NCBI GenBank assembly: GCA_027943335.1
Contig: BSBK01009263.1
Span: forward strand, 124,001 to 188,000
Length of the DNA: 64,000 nucleotides
Source: Chamaecyparis obtusa
Lineage: Eukaryota; Streptophyta; Pinopsida; Cupressales; Cupressaceae
Direction of reading: 5' to 3'
Within the stretch, counting starts at the first letter, position 1. Each line of letters starts with the position of its first letter. Shown piece after piece: positions 25,297 to 37,848 of the stretch. Below the pieces are notes generated by a model, which was not told the origin of the DNA, made no database searches, and was given only the letters and a program-made list of their open reading frames with translations. A program made the position numbers and the translations under genes.

Positions 25297-26520
25297 GTTC
25301 TACATAGCCTGAACTCTCTTGGTGCTAGTGAAGATGAGAATGGTAGGTTGGAGTGTTCCAAACTGATGGCCCTAATTAAATAAAAAGTGTCAAGGAGGAA
25401 GTTGGGTTCTAGGTTTAGAAGTATAGAAAAAAATTGCACAAGTTTTCATGGTATTGGAGATGATGGAATTGTGGGATGGGAGGAAATTTTTGGCCATGTT
25501 TTTGTGCTTACTCTTCTCAAGGAAAATGCCTTTTATAGGTATGATGTTTGAATTTAGATCATCAGTGAGATTTTAGAGGAATCAAATCTAGACAATCTAT
25601 TTTTGGAATGACTTTACTGAATCTTGGGGATTTTTCTTCGCTATTGGAAAGAACAAAAAAGACCACCAAAATTCCCATATCTTGTTGTGTTGGAAGTGTC
25701 ACAAAAGAAGTAGCACTTGTGGTAACTTTGGATTTTGAGGAACTTCAAACAATGTAGATAGCATTTGACCCTGTTCAACAACTTTTGATTCCCTTGTCAT
25801 ACATAAAAGGACCTTGTATCACATATACAAATTTTATTGAAGAACCTTCAAAGAGATTAGAGATGGATTCTTCAGATGAGGATGGGGGTAATTTTTCCAA
25901 ATAATCATCACTCAGTAGAAAAGAATGTGAAACTCCTAAATTCAATGAATAAGACTTTCTTGAGGATTGTGAAGATGTTGTAGTTGAGGAAGGGAGCATT
26001 TCAACCTTCTATGGGACCTTCAGTTATGATACTCTTGATGCAGTCAATCTTTTGGCTATAGCTATGTGTCTAGATGGAAAGGAAAATCACCTTGATGAGA
26101 ATGAAATTGGTCTTCCTAAACTCATTGATGAAACATCATCCTCAAATTCAGATTCTACTACTCCACCAGTTTTGAAGTGCAACCTTCTTTCTTGGAGAGC
26201 TATGAAGTTTGGTTTTAAATAACCAAGAGAAAAAGGAGAACCACTGCTGAATAAAGCATGTAGAGAGGAGGGTGGAGATGATATTGATCTTTTTTGTAGA
26301 CATCATAGTCCTCCCTATGGTGATATATATCAGGATAGTGAAAATGGAGATAAATCAAGCTTTTGTGCCTTTGGAGATGACCAATTCACCATAGAAAGTT
26401 GGGTATGGAAAGAAATGGTTAGTAGAGATGCATAAATGAAATTGTCAACACAGGTATTTTTTGGATTACTTGATCATCATAATGAGTGGGTCAATTAACT
26501 GGCAGTAAGGTGGTAGTTTT
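25297..26520 (+). pseudogene. NT-C2 (EEIG1/EHBP1-type) domain protein remnant
   Basis: Plus-strand pieces follow the plant NT-C2 protein family. The first is a C2-like N-terminal part (25300-25560; RRKLGSRFRS, then GDDGIVGWEEIF and LKENAFYRYDV). A linker with TFSYDTLDAVNLLA (26020-26060) follows, then the conserved NLLSWRAMKFGFK, KGEPLLNKACREEGGDDID and FGDDQFTIESWVWKEMVSRD blocks (26180-26435), ending at TQVFFG (26455). The function of this family is poorly known; the NT-C2 fold is thought to bind membranes. Several in-frame stops are present, and the more C-terminal conserved region is not seen. Its start is fused in frame to the KUP remnant. Confidence 0.8.
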
Positions 26521-27189
26521 GAAATGTATTTTCTATTTCATTGCATAGAGGTAGTTTGAAGAAGACTTAATGGGTTGGTGTGATATGGAAAATACTAGGG
26601 TAGAGTGTTAGTTATAATGGATCCTTGGTTAAGGTTGTATGACCAATAAAAGGTCTATCTATCTTCTTCATTATGTAATAAATAATTTAGACCTAAGATT
26701 CTAGTTGTTGGTATTACAAGGCCAAACCCAAGCAAAATGTCTTGTAATTGATCATGTAATTGATTAAGTTTTGAGTTGCATAGCTAGTTTGTTGGTTTAT
26801 CTTTAATGTATAATGTATTTCTTCTTATCTGTGTATAATAACTTGCAATTGGTCCTTGGCCTCGATAAAATTCTGAGAAATGGATTTTGTTGATGTTTGT
26901 TCTAATTACTTCTTTGACAATATAAATATATGCTCATTTCATCTTTGTATTTAAATGCTTTTGTTGGACACTTTTTTAATAGTAATATCTTTGGTTTATT
27001 GAAGAAAGCAAGGGTGATGTACTTTTTTGTTGTCTTATAAAATTTAAAATAGGAATTTATTTACAGTTGTTACTTGTTATTTGAAGCTTTTCTCTTGTTA
27101 TTAACTAAATGTTATTGGATCTTATGTACATTAGTGGCAGATTAATGGTGAGAATGAAATTATTGATGTTGAATTTTATTGTCATCACT
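26521..27189. other. Unassigned spacer between gene remnants
   Basis: AT-rich, intron-like or intergenic sequence with no recognisable coding or repeat feature. Confidence 0.4.
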
Positions 27190-30100
27190 AGGAAACAAGT
27201 TCCAATCTGAGTGAGGATGCCAAGCAGTTTCTACATGCAATTGCTGATACTTGTGGACAAGTATGCTAATGCTTTCCTTCCATCAACTACTCATCTATTC
27301 CAAGTCATATATAACAATCTCCAAAGCTCAATTTTGGTTTTTGTTATACCATTATATTATTTGTTATTTCAATTTGTGAATGATATATGTATTGTTTCAT
27401 TGTCTAGCAGGTATGACCGTTCCATCTTCCTACAGCTTTACACATTTATGGGATTTAAAGGCTTTGAAGTCTCAAGTTTAGGCAATGATGGGGTTGACTA
27501 TGTTGACTTTGAAATATTAGAAGTAAGATCTTGTGTAGAAAATGATAAAGAACTCCTATCTAATTTAGTTCAAATGTTTCAGAATATGGTTGAGGAAGTT
27601 CAGAAATCATTTGGAGATTCATAATATGGGAAAAATGGATATAAGGTGACATCTTGCAGTATTAAATCTAATGTTTTATTAAGAATCCATGATCATATTT
27701 GGACAAGCATATCATTGATTAGTATTTTTAGGAGTCTGCAATTCCTCTCAGAGGCATCTACTGCTAAATGTGTGAAGTAAGAATGGGACTTTTTTGTAGA
27801 AAATGCTACGAAATGTAGACCTTCTCCTTGGTTTTCTTCATTAGAACAAGCTTTTATTATTTTTTTCCCATGTATTTCTTGTTGTACTTAGGTAATCTGT
27901 TAATGTGATCTTATGATCCTCTATCTCACTATCCTTCTCATATGAGTTCTTATTAAGTGAAATTTAGATTGGTTAGCAATTCTTTTGTTAAGTGAAGCTA
28001 TATTGTATGTCGCAGTTGCGACATTATTCCATTGGAGGAAAAGAAGGAACTTTGTGGGGGCTGCTAGACGATATTACTTGCTGCAACTGTAGCTTTGAAG
28101 TTGTCATTGATGTATTAAAAACATTCTTGGGTTAGGGTTTTAACTCCATGCCAATTACAAGTCTTTATAATGCACCCATCTCCTCGGTCTCCCTCTCAAA
28201 CAAATAAGATGTCGTGATTGATCTCCCGATGCCATGATCGATATCATATTAGATGATTACATCAACAAGGTGTTGGGTCCCCTCACTGGTGACTACTTGG
28301 TGAGTGAGGTCAGAATCTATTAGTCGAAGTGTAGGGAACCAATTACTGGTGACTATTCTAAATAGTCATATAATCGAATAATAGGAATGAGCTCCGCTCT
28401 AACAATTATAAGATATTGTGAGTGACAGGGGGCAGGCAAGTGAATAAAAGGGTGACGTCACATTCAAGGCTAAAGGTTTTAAGATTCTATGGTTAATGAT
28501 GGTTAGTGACTAATAAAATATTGTTGCTTGATTGTCCTATGTAGGAAATATTTGAGATCATTGAGACCCTTACTTCTGAAGGGTTCATTTAGGTCCAGGA
28601 GTTAAAGTGGCTAAGCAATTGTACATACAATATTGGTGTGCAGATGTCCAACAATAAGTGATTTGATTTGGTAAAGCAGATGGGTCTTGTCAAAAGTTGT
28701 TTATTTCTCTTTATTGCCTTTTTTGTATTATATTTGTACTATTACAATCTGAATAATTAATTATCCATATATGCATTAGTTCTGAATTAACTAATATGGT
28801 CACTTTGGAAAAGTTGATATCATGCATTTTATTAAGATGATCACATTTTAATATTAGTTTTGCTGTCATCTTTAAATCAAAATCAGTGATTCAATCTTTT
28901 TTAGGGTTTTGTCTGATTTTCTACTCATTTGTAGGCATCCAATTCTTTAAAGTTGGCTTATACAGCTGCTTGGAGAAGGATTTCTTGTGTTATGAATGGA
29001 TCGTTGGATGACTGTTGAATCTAAATATGTCACTAGCTCAAGTGAGAGCATATCTGAGTTGGTCTCTGATGCTTGTGCCAAAAGTGTTGTCTTAGTTGAT
29101 GTTCTTCATAAGAGTGGGACTCCTCTAGTGAAAGAAATGATAATAGATTTTTTAACAGTGGACCAGTGCTGATTCAAGGTTGTCAAGCATGAATAGTTGG
29201 CATGCTCTTGTGAAGCACTGGGCTAAGGTATGATATTGGAGAAAATATATAGAGTCAATTCAGAGGCTTCTATTTCTAATGCATTCACTTAAATTTAATG
29301 GCATATGTATTTAGATAGTGTCTGAAGATTTGAAAGATATGGAACTAAATGAAACTTTAGTTGATTGCCCTACATAGTATGAGGTTTTCACTAGTAGGTC
29401 TTCCACATGGCCTATGGAAACCTTAGGTGTATTTTTAGAGGAGGTGCCTCATTCAAAATGCTTCTTATGATTTTTCTTAGTTCTTTTTTTATATCAAATC
29501 ATTGTATTCATGTGTTGATGTCTAAACTACTGCAAGGGTGTTGTCTTGACAGGAGCTCCGTGCTTATGCTAATATAGAAATAGAGCTTTCAACCTCAATG
29601 AAAAAAGAGTAATTAAATTTCTATTGGAGGATGTTTGTGTTACCAAGGAATTTTCTTTAGAATGATCAAGAGTTCTTCTGGAGAAATGTAAAGCTTCAAG
29701 ACTGATTGGATTTGATGGTTTAGATAAATGCATGGATTGTTTATCAGATGCCATGTTACTCTTGGTAAAATCTTTCTCTTTGGGTCATATACAACATTGC
29801 TAATTGTCATAAAGTTCATTGCTCAAATAATTACCAAATTTTGTTTTGACTAATGAAAATGTAAATTTTCTAACAGAAAAAAGAACTAGATGAAAACTTA
29901 TGCCCTTCTACCAAAAGTTATCAAATGGATTGTGTGGGCCATTAGCTTGCTATTACTTAATGTGTTCATGCATTTTGTATTCAAGAACTGAAATTGGACA
30001 CAAAGGTTACTCCCTATACTAAAGATAATTGTTGAATTGGTCATAATAGTTAAAATGAATTCTTCCATCATATTTACATTAAATTATAGATGATGTTCAT

Positions 30101-30900
30101 CTAAGCCTGCTATGGCTAACGAGATGTTCTAATTTTATTGGTGAATAATTTCTTTACTCTCTTATTTTAACATTTCTTTGTTTGAACCTTGGAATACTTT
30201 TCTATCATTTTTACCTGAAGTAGGTGATCCTTGATGATATCAGCTACGCTTTGAAATTGTGGTCTTCCATATATAGTTCTAAATTGCTGGAATTAAACAA
30301 GGAACAAAAGGATTGGTTGTTTGAAACATTAGTTCCTTTATTGCTCAATATATCTCAGCTACTATCTTTGAAGGCGAGTTCTACCAGTGCCCTGCTTCAT
30401 GTCTTTTTCTATATTTTATATATCTATGAACATATGCATGTAAATTTTTGTATTTAATTTCTGGGGTCAATTGGAGCTCCTAATGTGGTAGGTTTTGATA
30501 GTTTACATTATTGATGGTCCATACTGATAATTTATTTGAATGGCTTCAAGGATTTATCTCACTTCTTTCTACGGTGCAAGAGATGATTTTGTAGATAAGT
30601 AGGCTTAATCATACCCTATGTTGCATTCCTTTTTTTGCAAACATTTTCTCAACTTTAATTGACAAAGTTGGAAATGCTATCAACTCTCTTAGATTTTGGG
30701 AAAATTCTCTCAATGATCATCTTGGTTCTCTCCTAGAGTTTTAGCAAAAGCTGATGTGTGACTTGTTTATTGAAGTTCAAGCTGATAGAGATTTTTTAGC
30801 AGATTCAATCCTTAGATCTTTGAATACAAATTCAATTGAAATTTTGAAGGATAGGGTGCTAACCTTGGCTTCAAACATGAGATATTTATCATTTAGTTAA
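27190..30900 (+). pseudogene. Separase (ESP)-like gene remnant
   Basis: Plus-strand pieces in intron-like DNA resemble the helical N-terminal region of plant separase: 27193-27260 (LSEDAKQFLHAIADTCGQ), 27410-27624 (FLQLYTFMGFKGFEVSSLG, ending EVQKSFGDS), 28935-29225 (AYTAAWRRISCVMNG; VSDACAKSVVLVDVLHKSG; WHALVKHWAK), 29550-29770 (FLLEDVCVTKEFSLE; LDKCMDCLSDAMLLL), 30225-30375 (ALKLWSSIYSSKLLELNKEQ; LLLNISQLLSLKA) and possibly 30660-30900. Separase is the protease that cleaves cohesin at anaphase; its catalytic C-terminus is not in this window. Frameshifts and stops make it a pseudogene. The assignment rests on remembered family patterns, not an alignment. Confidence 0.5.
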
Positions 30901-31464
30901 GAAATGCTTGTAGTTCTATTTAGAATGCTTTTCTATTTAGGAGTATACTTTGTTTCTGATTTTGTTCTTATTTGGCATTTTATAGGGTCTGAAATCAATT
31001 CAATTTTTTATTTTCTACATTCGAATTTGTTCTAAATGTTGTCTGAAAAGCGTCATACACATGGAAAGCTTTCAGAGGTACCATTTTTCAACATATTTTT
31101 GCATTTTCTATGTGGTCAAAATGTTCCATTGTGCCCTAGAGTAAGCATAACAATGCTCCATGACTGCTTCATAAAAAGGAATTAAAAATGAAAAGAAATC
31201 ACCCAAGAAAATCATTTTCTTTTCATAAATCATATTAGGTGATATGCAGATTTAATCAAAAGTGAAAGGAGCTATCAGTGTGATGTAAAATTGTTGGGCA
31301 GCAATTCAACAAACCAATTGAAAAACACTAGACAGTTGTATCTAGATACATAATATTGCATCTAACCTATCTTCCATGGCATTTTGGGGAAGGGGCTGGA
31401 GAGACGTTAGGGGACACATTTCTAGGATGTTTCCAAGAGTTCCAAAAATAGGGGACGACAGTAT

Positions 31465-31518
<54 letters not shown>

Positions 31519-32097
31519 CAAAACATATTAACATGTTATATGTTTTTTATGTTATATATATATTTTAAATATATTAATATATTATATATTTTGTATGTTT
31601 TGTATAGCTTTTAATGACAACATTTAAGATGAAATCAGAAAATGTCTTGTCTAAGACACAAAATAAGCTTGCAACTCCAATACTTAAATGCATGCATGAA
31701 ACATAGATTCAACTTAGTGTCAGCTTAGAACCATTAGTTAATGTGAAAGCCAACTTGGATTTGTAACTTTGCCATCTTAAGAAAAACATTGGTTTTTATT
31801 GGTTTTTAAAATGTTCTAGTGTCTTGGGGATGGGGACAACAGGGGACACATTTTTGGGACATTTCCTAGTGTGCCAAAAATAGGGGATGTGTCCAAGTGT
31901 AACATAGCATCTAACTATGATATTCTAAAATCTTTAAAGGAAACATCTTCTTTGCATTTAATCTGAGTTCTTGCTCCAAACTATATCATGGAATACCAAA
32001 ATAGTTTTTTAATAAATTTACAAATGTTTGACTTTAAAATTATTACATAAGTATATTTAGAGTTTTAGAAATGAGAAGTTGTTATAAAAGACCTTGC
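30901..32097. other. Unassigned DNA left of CACTA-1
   Basis: No gene. Two ~75-base direct repeats sharing GGGGACACATTT and CCAAAAATAGGGGA (about 31385-31455 and 31815-31890) flank an AT-rich stretch. The end of this segment is one half of the host site into which CACTA-1 inserted; the other half starts at 57937. Confidence 0.5.
31468..31517. repeat. (TA)n microsatellite
   Basis: About 48 bases of uninterrupted alternating TA. Confidence 0.95.
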
Positions 32098-32100
32098 CTG

Positions 32101-32117
32101 CACTAATACATTTGGGG
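32101..32117 (+). repeat. CACTA-1 left terminal inverted repeat
   Basis: CACTAATACATTTGGGG, a perfect 17-bp match to the reverse complement of the right end; the next base differs. Confidence 0.97.
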
Positions 32118-32255
32118 TGAAATTGCGACGGCCATTTGCGACGACAGGCAAATGTCATGCGGTTTTTCCCTTTTTTTTTTCAAATATAGCCCAACACCGT
32201 CACAATTTGCGACGACAATACATTTGGCACTGTCGCAATTGCGACGTTGTCGGGA
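32118..32255. promoter_or_regulatory. Left GCGAC-rich subterminal region
   Basis: Several GCGAC/GTCGC motifs (TTGCGACGGCC, TTTGCGACGACAGG, CAATTTGCGACGACAATAC, CTGTCGCAATTGCGACG) and an internal AATACATTTGG copy of the terminal sequence. In known CACTA elements, short repeats in this position bind the TnpA-type protein; that role here is inference. Confidence 0.6.
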
Positions 32256-32490
32256 TATAAGTGCAAAATTAAAAAGGAACGTTGTCATGTGTGTTTTCAA
32301 CAGCGCCGTAACCCTCCGCGAAATCACATCAGGATATAAGGGCAAAAAAAATAAGAACGTTGTCATTTGTGTTTTCAACAGCGCCGTAACCCTCCGCGAA
32401 ATCACATCGGGATATAAGGGCAAAAAAAACAAGAACGTTGTCATTTGTGTTTTCAACAGCGCCGTAACCCTCCGCGAAATCACAGCTACA
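32256..32490 (+). repeat. Tandem ~77-bp repeat, three copies
   Basis: Three consecutive copies of a unit containing AACGTTGTCAT, TTTTCAACAGCGCCG and CCCTCCGCGAAATCACA. Further copies lie at 32735-32900 and 38410-38640, and inverted partial copies in the right arm near 50560-50640, 51740-51800 and 55905-55955. Open frames across it come from the repeat period and are not genes. Confidence 0.85.
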
Positions 32491-33125
32491 ATTTCTGAGT
32501 ACGTTGGGTTTATTTTTCTTTTGTCATTATTATGTAATCTGGTATTCAACTGTTAGAGAGCTAAAATACCCAGAAATGAGGACATATCTATGTTGAATTT
32601 ATTGTTAGCGGCTTTGGTTATTTAGAAGTTTAATTTTATTTGTTCATCTTTCAAGCACAAATGTTTTGTGGACCGTAACGTCTTCATTGTTTCAGGTATG
32701 CAGTGAAACAACCCTAACTTGCAATTGCGATGTTGTCGGGATATAAGGGCAAAAAAAAAAAGGAACATTGTCATTTGTGTTTTCAACAGCACCGTAACCC
32801 TCCGCGAAATCACATCGGGATATAAGGGCAAAAAAAACAAGAACGTTGTCATTTGTGTTTTCAATAGCGCCGAGAGAGATTCCCTCCGCAAAATCACAGC
32901 TACAATTTCTGAGTACGTTGGGTTTATTTTTCTTTTGTCATTATTATGTAATCTGGTATTCAGCTGTTAGAGAGCTAAAATACCCAGAAATGAGGACATA
33001 TCTGTGTTGAATTTATTGTTAGCGGCTTTGGTTATTTAGAAGTTTAATTTTATTTGTTTATCTTTCAAGCACAAACGTTTTGTGGACTGTAATGTCTTCA
33101 TTGTTTCAGGTATGCAATGAAACAG
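32488..33125 (+). repeat. Long direct repeat of the left arm (two copies)
   Basis: A ~225-base block (CTACAATTTCTGAGTACG to TTCATTGTTTCAGGTATGCA) occurs at about 32485-32705 and 32897-33117, with a shortened third copy at 38640-38785. Its reverse complement is at 51520-51765 and 55665-55910 in the right arm. Confidence 0.88.
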
Positions 33126-33394
33126 CCCTAACTTGCGACTACCGTCATGGTACTTGTGTGCATTATCATGTTGTCTTTACAGTGACTGTCCTCATTCAAG
33201 TGGCAATTACACAAGGGACAGTCACTGTGAGATGTCCTCATTTGTGACAAGGACAGTCACACTTAGGACATCTCATAGTGATATTCCCTTGTGTAATTTC
33301 CACTTGAATGTATTGCTATTGAACCACATTAATGCTTTTCTTCTTCAACAAATGAGGACAGTCACTGTAAAGACAACATGATAATGTACACAAT
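33126..33394. repeat. Palindromic subterminal repeat array, left block 1
   Basis: The first block of the arm-wide family: ATTATCATGTTGTCTTTACA, TTACACAAGGGACAGTCACT and GAGATGTCCTCATTTGTGAC, followed by the mirrored run back to CCCTTGTGTAA. The two halves can pair as a hairpin of about 45 bp. Confidence 0.88.
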
Positions 33395-34868
33395 TACCAA
33401 AAAATGATCTTGTTAATTGATGTAACACTTTGTCTTGCTCACTCCCTATCCTTCACTAGGGTCTCTTTAGGCCAATGTTTTGACTTGATAGGGTACTTAA
33501 CTATCCCTACACTCTTTAGGTATCTCTACCCAAGATCCCACTCCTTCAACTAGTGCACACCAACAAGAAATACAATGAACTCTTCTCAATACCAATCTAG
33601 CTACTAGGACACTCCTAGTCTTGTCTTCACAAATTGAAACACATTCAACTAGAACTTTACTCCATGGAGAGGCTGGCCACTAGGACCTCTATTGGTTTCA
33701 ATATTACTCCTTCACCTATACTTTTCATCAGTACTTTAATCCGGTTCATCAAACCATGCCAATTGCACCCAAAAATAGGCTGCTAGCAATTAGGCCTTTG
33801 TCAAGCCTTTTTGTTTATATTAAGCCACCTAAAGGGCTTAGGATTCAGATGCCCTTTATTGAGAACTCCAAGATATCTAAGGTCTTCTCCTCCTAGATTT
33901 TTTGTACACCAACTGCTACAGCCATGCCTGAAAACAAGTATTTTGACACAACTTGGACAGTCTGACTAAGAGTTTGTTTTCTTAGCAGCCAAAGAAACTC
34001 ACCCAATCTTCTAATTTGACTTGGGGCTTCTTTAGATGTGTGTCTACCTCTCCATGAGATTTTAGTTGAAGCAACCAATGCATTCAACTTGTTGTAATCT
34101 TCTTGTAATGATTTGTCATCCCTAACTGTGCTCAACTGACTCACCTAGGACATCATTGCAAACATAGAAAATGAGCTTCCCAAGGCCCCTCCTTCCAAAC
34201 ATATAGTACATGGAGTCTCCTCACCCATTCCAAGAGCCCGTACAAAATTGACAATGGAATGATGAGCTAAGACTCCATTTGTTCAACCTGCCTGGTTCAA
34301 ACCAATGATAGGGTACTTAACAAAAGAATTAACAAACTAGTTGGAATGCTTCAAAACTCAAAAAAAACACAACACAGAATAAAAAAAAAACTTGTACTAA
34401 CTTTTCCAATAGACACTGTGAGCTATCTAATCCATTAATCAACTGAAAACAAAGAAACAAAAAAACTCAAGAATTCACTAAAACCGTGTTACTCTACAAA
34501 TCTTCTTAATTCCAAATGTTTTTCCCCCCAACCTTTTGCACAGATCGATGGAGGCCTCTTATAGTTGATCTGATGCCTAATTCAATGGTTTCATATAGTT
34601 ACAAAACCATCTTACTCGAAAATGCTCCCTTGCACAAATGTTGTCAATGTTGTGAATGACAACATTGACAACTTGTTACAACCTTTGGGATTTTGGTTCA
34701 AAACTTATTGTTCAAACACCATAAGACCCTAACCATGACTTAGTTAGGCTATTTAGACCTCACATAGGCCACTTCTACACTTCTTTGCCCAATTTGACCC
34801 CTAAATGCTTCATTCCCACTTTTGCCACAATATTGGTAACTTGGGTACAAATTGGCACTTGCCTTCAC
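33395..34868. other. Non-repeat segment inside the left arm (origin unknown)
   Basis: About 1.47 kb that interrupts the subterminal array and has no copy elsewhere in the window. It contains an 83-codon minus-strand frame (33893-34144) that I do not recognise. No LTR, poly-A or clear target duplication bounds it. It may be captured host DNA; GGTACTTAA recurs at 33498 and 34312. Confidence 0.4.
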
Positions 34869-35821
34869 AAAGGTCACACATGAGGACATCTCACAGTGAT
34901 CGATTGTCCCTTGTGTAATTTCCACTTGATTGTATTGCTATTGAACCACATTAATGCTTTTCTTCTTCAACAAATGAGGACAGTCACTCTAAAGACAACA
35001 TGATAATGTACACTCACTGTAAGGACAGTCACAAATGAGGACATCTCACAGTGACTGTCCCTTGTGTAATTGCCGCTTGAATGTATTGCTATTGAACCAC
35101 ATTAATGCTTTTCTTCTTCAACAAATGAGGACAGTCACTCTAAAGACAACATGATAATGTACACTCACTGTAAGGATAGTCACAAATGAGGACATCTCAC
35201 AGTGACTGTCCCTTGTGTAATTGCTGCTTGAATTACACAAGGGACAGTCATTGTGAGATGTCCTCATTTGTGACAAGGACAGTCACACATGAGGACATCT
35301 CACAGTGATTGTCCCTTGTGTAATTACGACTTGAATGTATTGCTATTGAACCACATTAATGCTTTTCTTCTTCAACAAATGAGGACAGTCACTCTAAAGA
35401 CAACATGATAATGTACACTCACTGTAAGGACAGTCACAAATGAGGACATCTCACAGTGACTGTCCCTTGTGTAATTTCCACTTGAATTACATAAGGGACA
35501 GTCATTGTGAGATGTCCTCATTTGTTACAAGGATAGTCACACATGAGGACATCTCACAGTGATTGTCCCTTGTGTAATTGTCACTTGAATGTATTGCTAT
35601 TGAACCACATTAATGCTTTTCTTCTTCAACAAATGAGGATAGTCACTCTAAAGACAACATGATAATGTACACTCACTGTAAGGATAGTCACAAATGAGGA
35701 CATCTCACAGTGACTGTCCCTTGTGTAATTGCCGCTTGAATTACACAAGGGACAGTCATTGTGAGATGTCCTCATTTGTGACAAGGACAGTCACACATGA
35801 GGACATCTCACACTGATTGTC
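34869..35821. repeat. Palindromic subterminal repeat array, left block 2
   Basis: Repeated units with GAGGACATCTCACAGTGACT, TGTATTGCTATTGAACCAC and AATGCTTTTCTTCTTCAAC, and CATGATAATGTACACTCACT, at least four near-identical copies at roughly 150-260-bp spacing, many containing self-complementary halves. Confidence 0.9.
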
Positions 35822-37392
35822 TATAATGTCCCCTTTTTGGCTAACTTGGAAAATAGGAACAATTACTCCACTTCTCAGACTTACTCTATCAGATACTTAC
35901 AATTAAACTAAGTAATGGAGGTTACTTAAGATATCAACCGCTATTTCAGATTCAATCACAATATGTGTGCAAGATGATATTGATACCAATATGTTTAATA
36001 GCACTGTCGGATATAATGATATGAAATATGCTATGAATATGATGTTTCCTATCACTTATAGTGATAGTATAATGATGGTATGTCTGATATAAACAATATC
36101 GATATACAATCAATCAGTATTGCTTACAGCAATGTATTTGCTGTGTCTGATATGATGATGTAATTATGCAAATGTGTAATATCGCTATGAGTGATATGTT
36201 GCTATTTCAGATTCTGAATTATATGCTTGCAACTTCAAATATTGATGTTGTTTCTGACTATCCTTTCTATCTGTGCAATCATGGTGTTGTCTCTGATCTG
36301 CAATGATAAACTTGAAACCAAACTGCCAAAGGCAGATGCTCTATTGAGTATATCCAAATATGGATAAGTAAATAAAGTTCTAATGATGCCTTGAGTGACT
36401 GACGAGAATGCATTCGTATATTGTCTTTAACAAATGAAGAGATGCTATGAATGAGACATGTCTTGTTTCTTCCTCCATGTCCCTTTGTTAATCACACCTT
36501 TCCATAATCCGACAGTTCACATAATATTATTTCATTATTTTCTGATCATAGATAACTCCCAGATTGACTCAATATCAAATCTTTTTATGAAGGTAATCTT
36601 CCCTAATTGGTAGTGCAACCAGTAGTTAACATCCATTGTGTTTGTATTAGTTTGGTCTAACTATCATTAGTATTTAGTCAATCGATATTAACTCTTGCCT
36701 TATCCCATATTGTTATGATGATATCCAATCTTTCTACTCTGATATAAGTCGATATCATTTTTTGATAATTGTCCATTTATTGGTTGATTGCTGGTAATGG
36801 AGTTTGATCTTCAAATTGACTTCCATTCCTGTTAATACTTAAGGATACATTGTACTTATTATCCATGACTGATGCCTCATTCATCAATAGCTTGTGATAT
36901 AATCACTGATGCTTTTGTGTTTCTACAAGATGTGGTTTATCTCAGACAATCGATAATCTTTCAATCCTTTAGTCGATATCCTCCTATGTGGTGTCTATTG
37001 ATATAGATAGTAGAATTCAATCTAGTTTATGTTATTGTCATGATAACATAGGAAGTGATGGTGCATATTTGCTAGCGGGTCTTCATGTTTGATATTGCTT
37101 TATCGGATATGTCATTGTCTAAACTTGTGCAATTAATGATTATTTATAATATATGAATGGTTATCCTTCTTGCTTATCAGTACATCTTCTGAAACACATA
37201 GCGACCTATCCCTTATTCATATCATGTTGATCTTGACTTCATAGTATTTGGTTCATTAATCATCCTCTCATGGTATCGATGTGTAATGACTAGTGATTGT
37301 TGTATCACTTCTTCATTCCTCATCGTGATAGATAATGCAGATGTTTAATGTAGATGTATATCGATTACAGATATTCGATATTGCTTTAAACG

Positions 37393-37423
<31 letters not shown>

Positions 37424-37848
37424 TATTGTTATTATTAAATATTATAATTAATGATGTTAGTAATATTAATAATATTATAATAAATATTATTATAGTGATA
37501 ACATATTGTTTTATATTGAGAGGTTTATTAATATTATTTATATATTAAAATTATTATATCAATAATTTATTTAATATTATTACTTAATATATTATTATAA
37601 TATAATATATATAATTTATTAATAATTATTTATTATTAATTTATATTATAATTATAATCATAATTATATTATTTATTAATATTTTAATATTATTTAGTTA
37701 ACATATTACTTATTATGCTAACTATATATTATTATTATCTTTTGATAATAATTATATATTATTGTTATATACCGTTAATAATAGATTATTATATATCATC
37801 TAATCATTTTATTATTATACTAAGTTCAATATGTCACGGCTCATGACA
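35822..37848 (-). mobile_element. 2.0-kb insertion in the array, probable solo LTR (Ty3/Gypsy-like)
   Basis: It interrupts an array unit and is flanked by a 5-bp TTGTC duplication (35817-35821 and 37849-37853). On the minus strand it starts TGTCATGAGCCGTGACATA and ends GGGGACATTATA. No coding frame. The sequence is rich in GATAT-type words and, near 37385-37800, in ATT/TAT simple repeats. Length, TG start and 5-bp duplication suggest a solo LTR; the family is not established. Confidence 0.55.
37386..37425. repeat. (ATT)n microsatellite in an AT-rich stretch
   Basis: A run of ATT/TTA repeats at 37396-37420, followed by ~400 bases of almost pure A/T with many TATTAT words, inside the inserted 2-kb element. 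Confidence 0.9.

Noticed and set aside
27211..27624. 137-codon plus-strand ORF as an intact small gene
   Set aside because: The frame runs through an intron-like, hydrophobic middle; only its two ends resemble separase exons, in different frames from the upstream piece.
32103..32970. ORFs on both strands across 32.1-33.0 kb with repeated peptide units
   Set aside because: Produced by the ~77-bp tandem repeat; both strands are equally open and the repeats are part of the transposon arm.
35822..37848. Regulatory or scaffold region because of extreme AT richness
   Set aside because: The 5-bp TTGTC duplication and terminal bases show an inserted element; AT runs are microsatellite-like.
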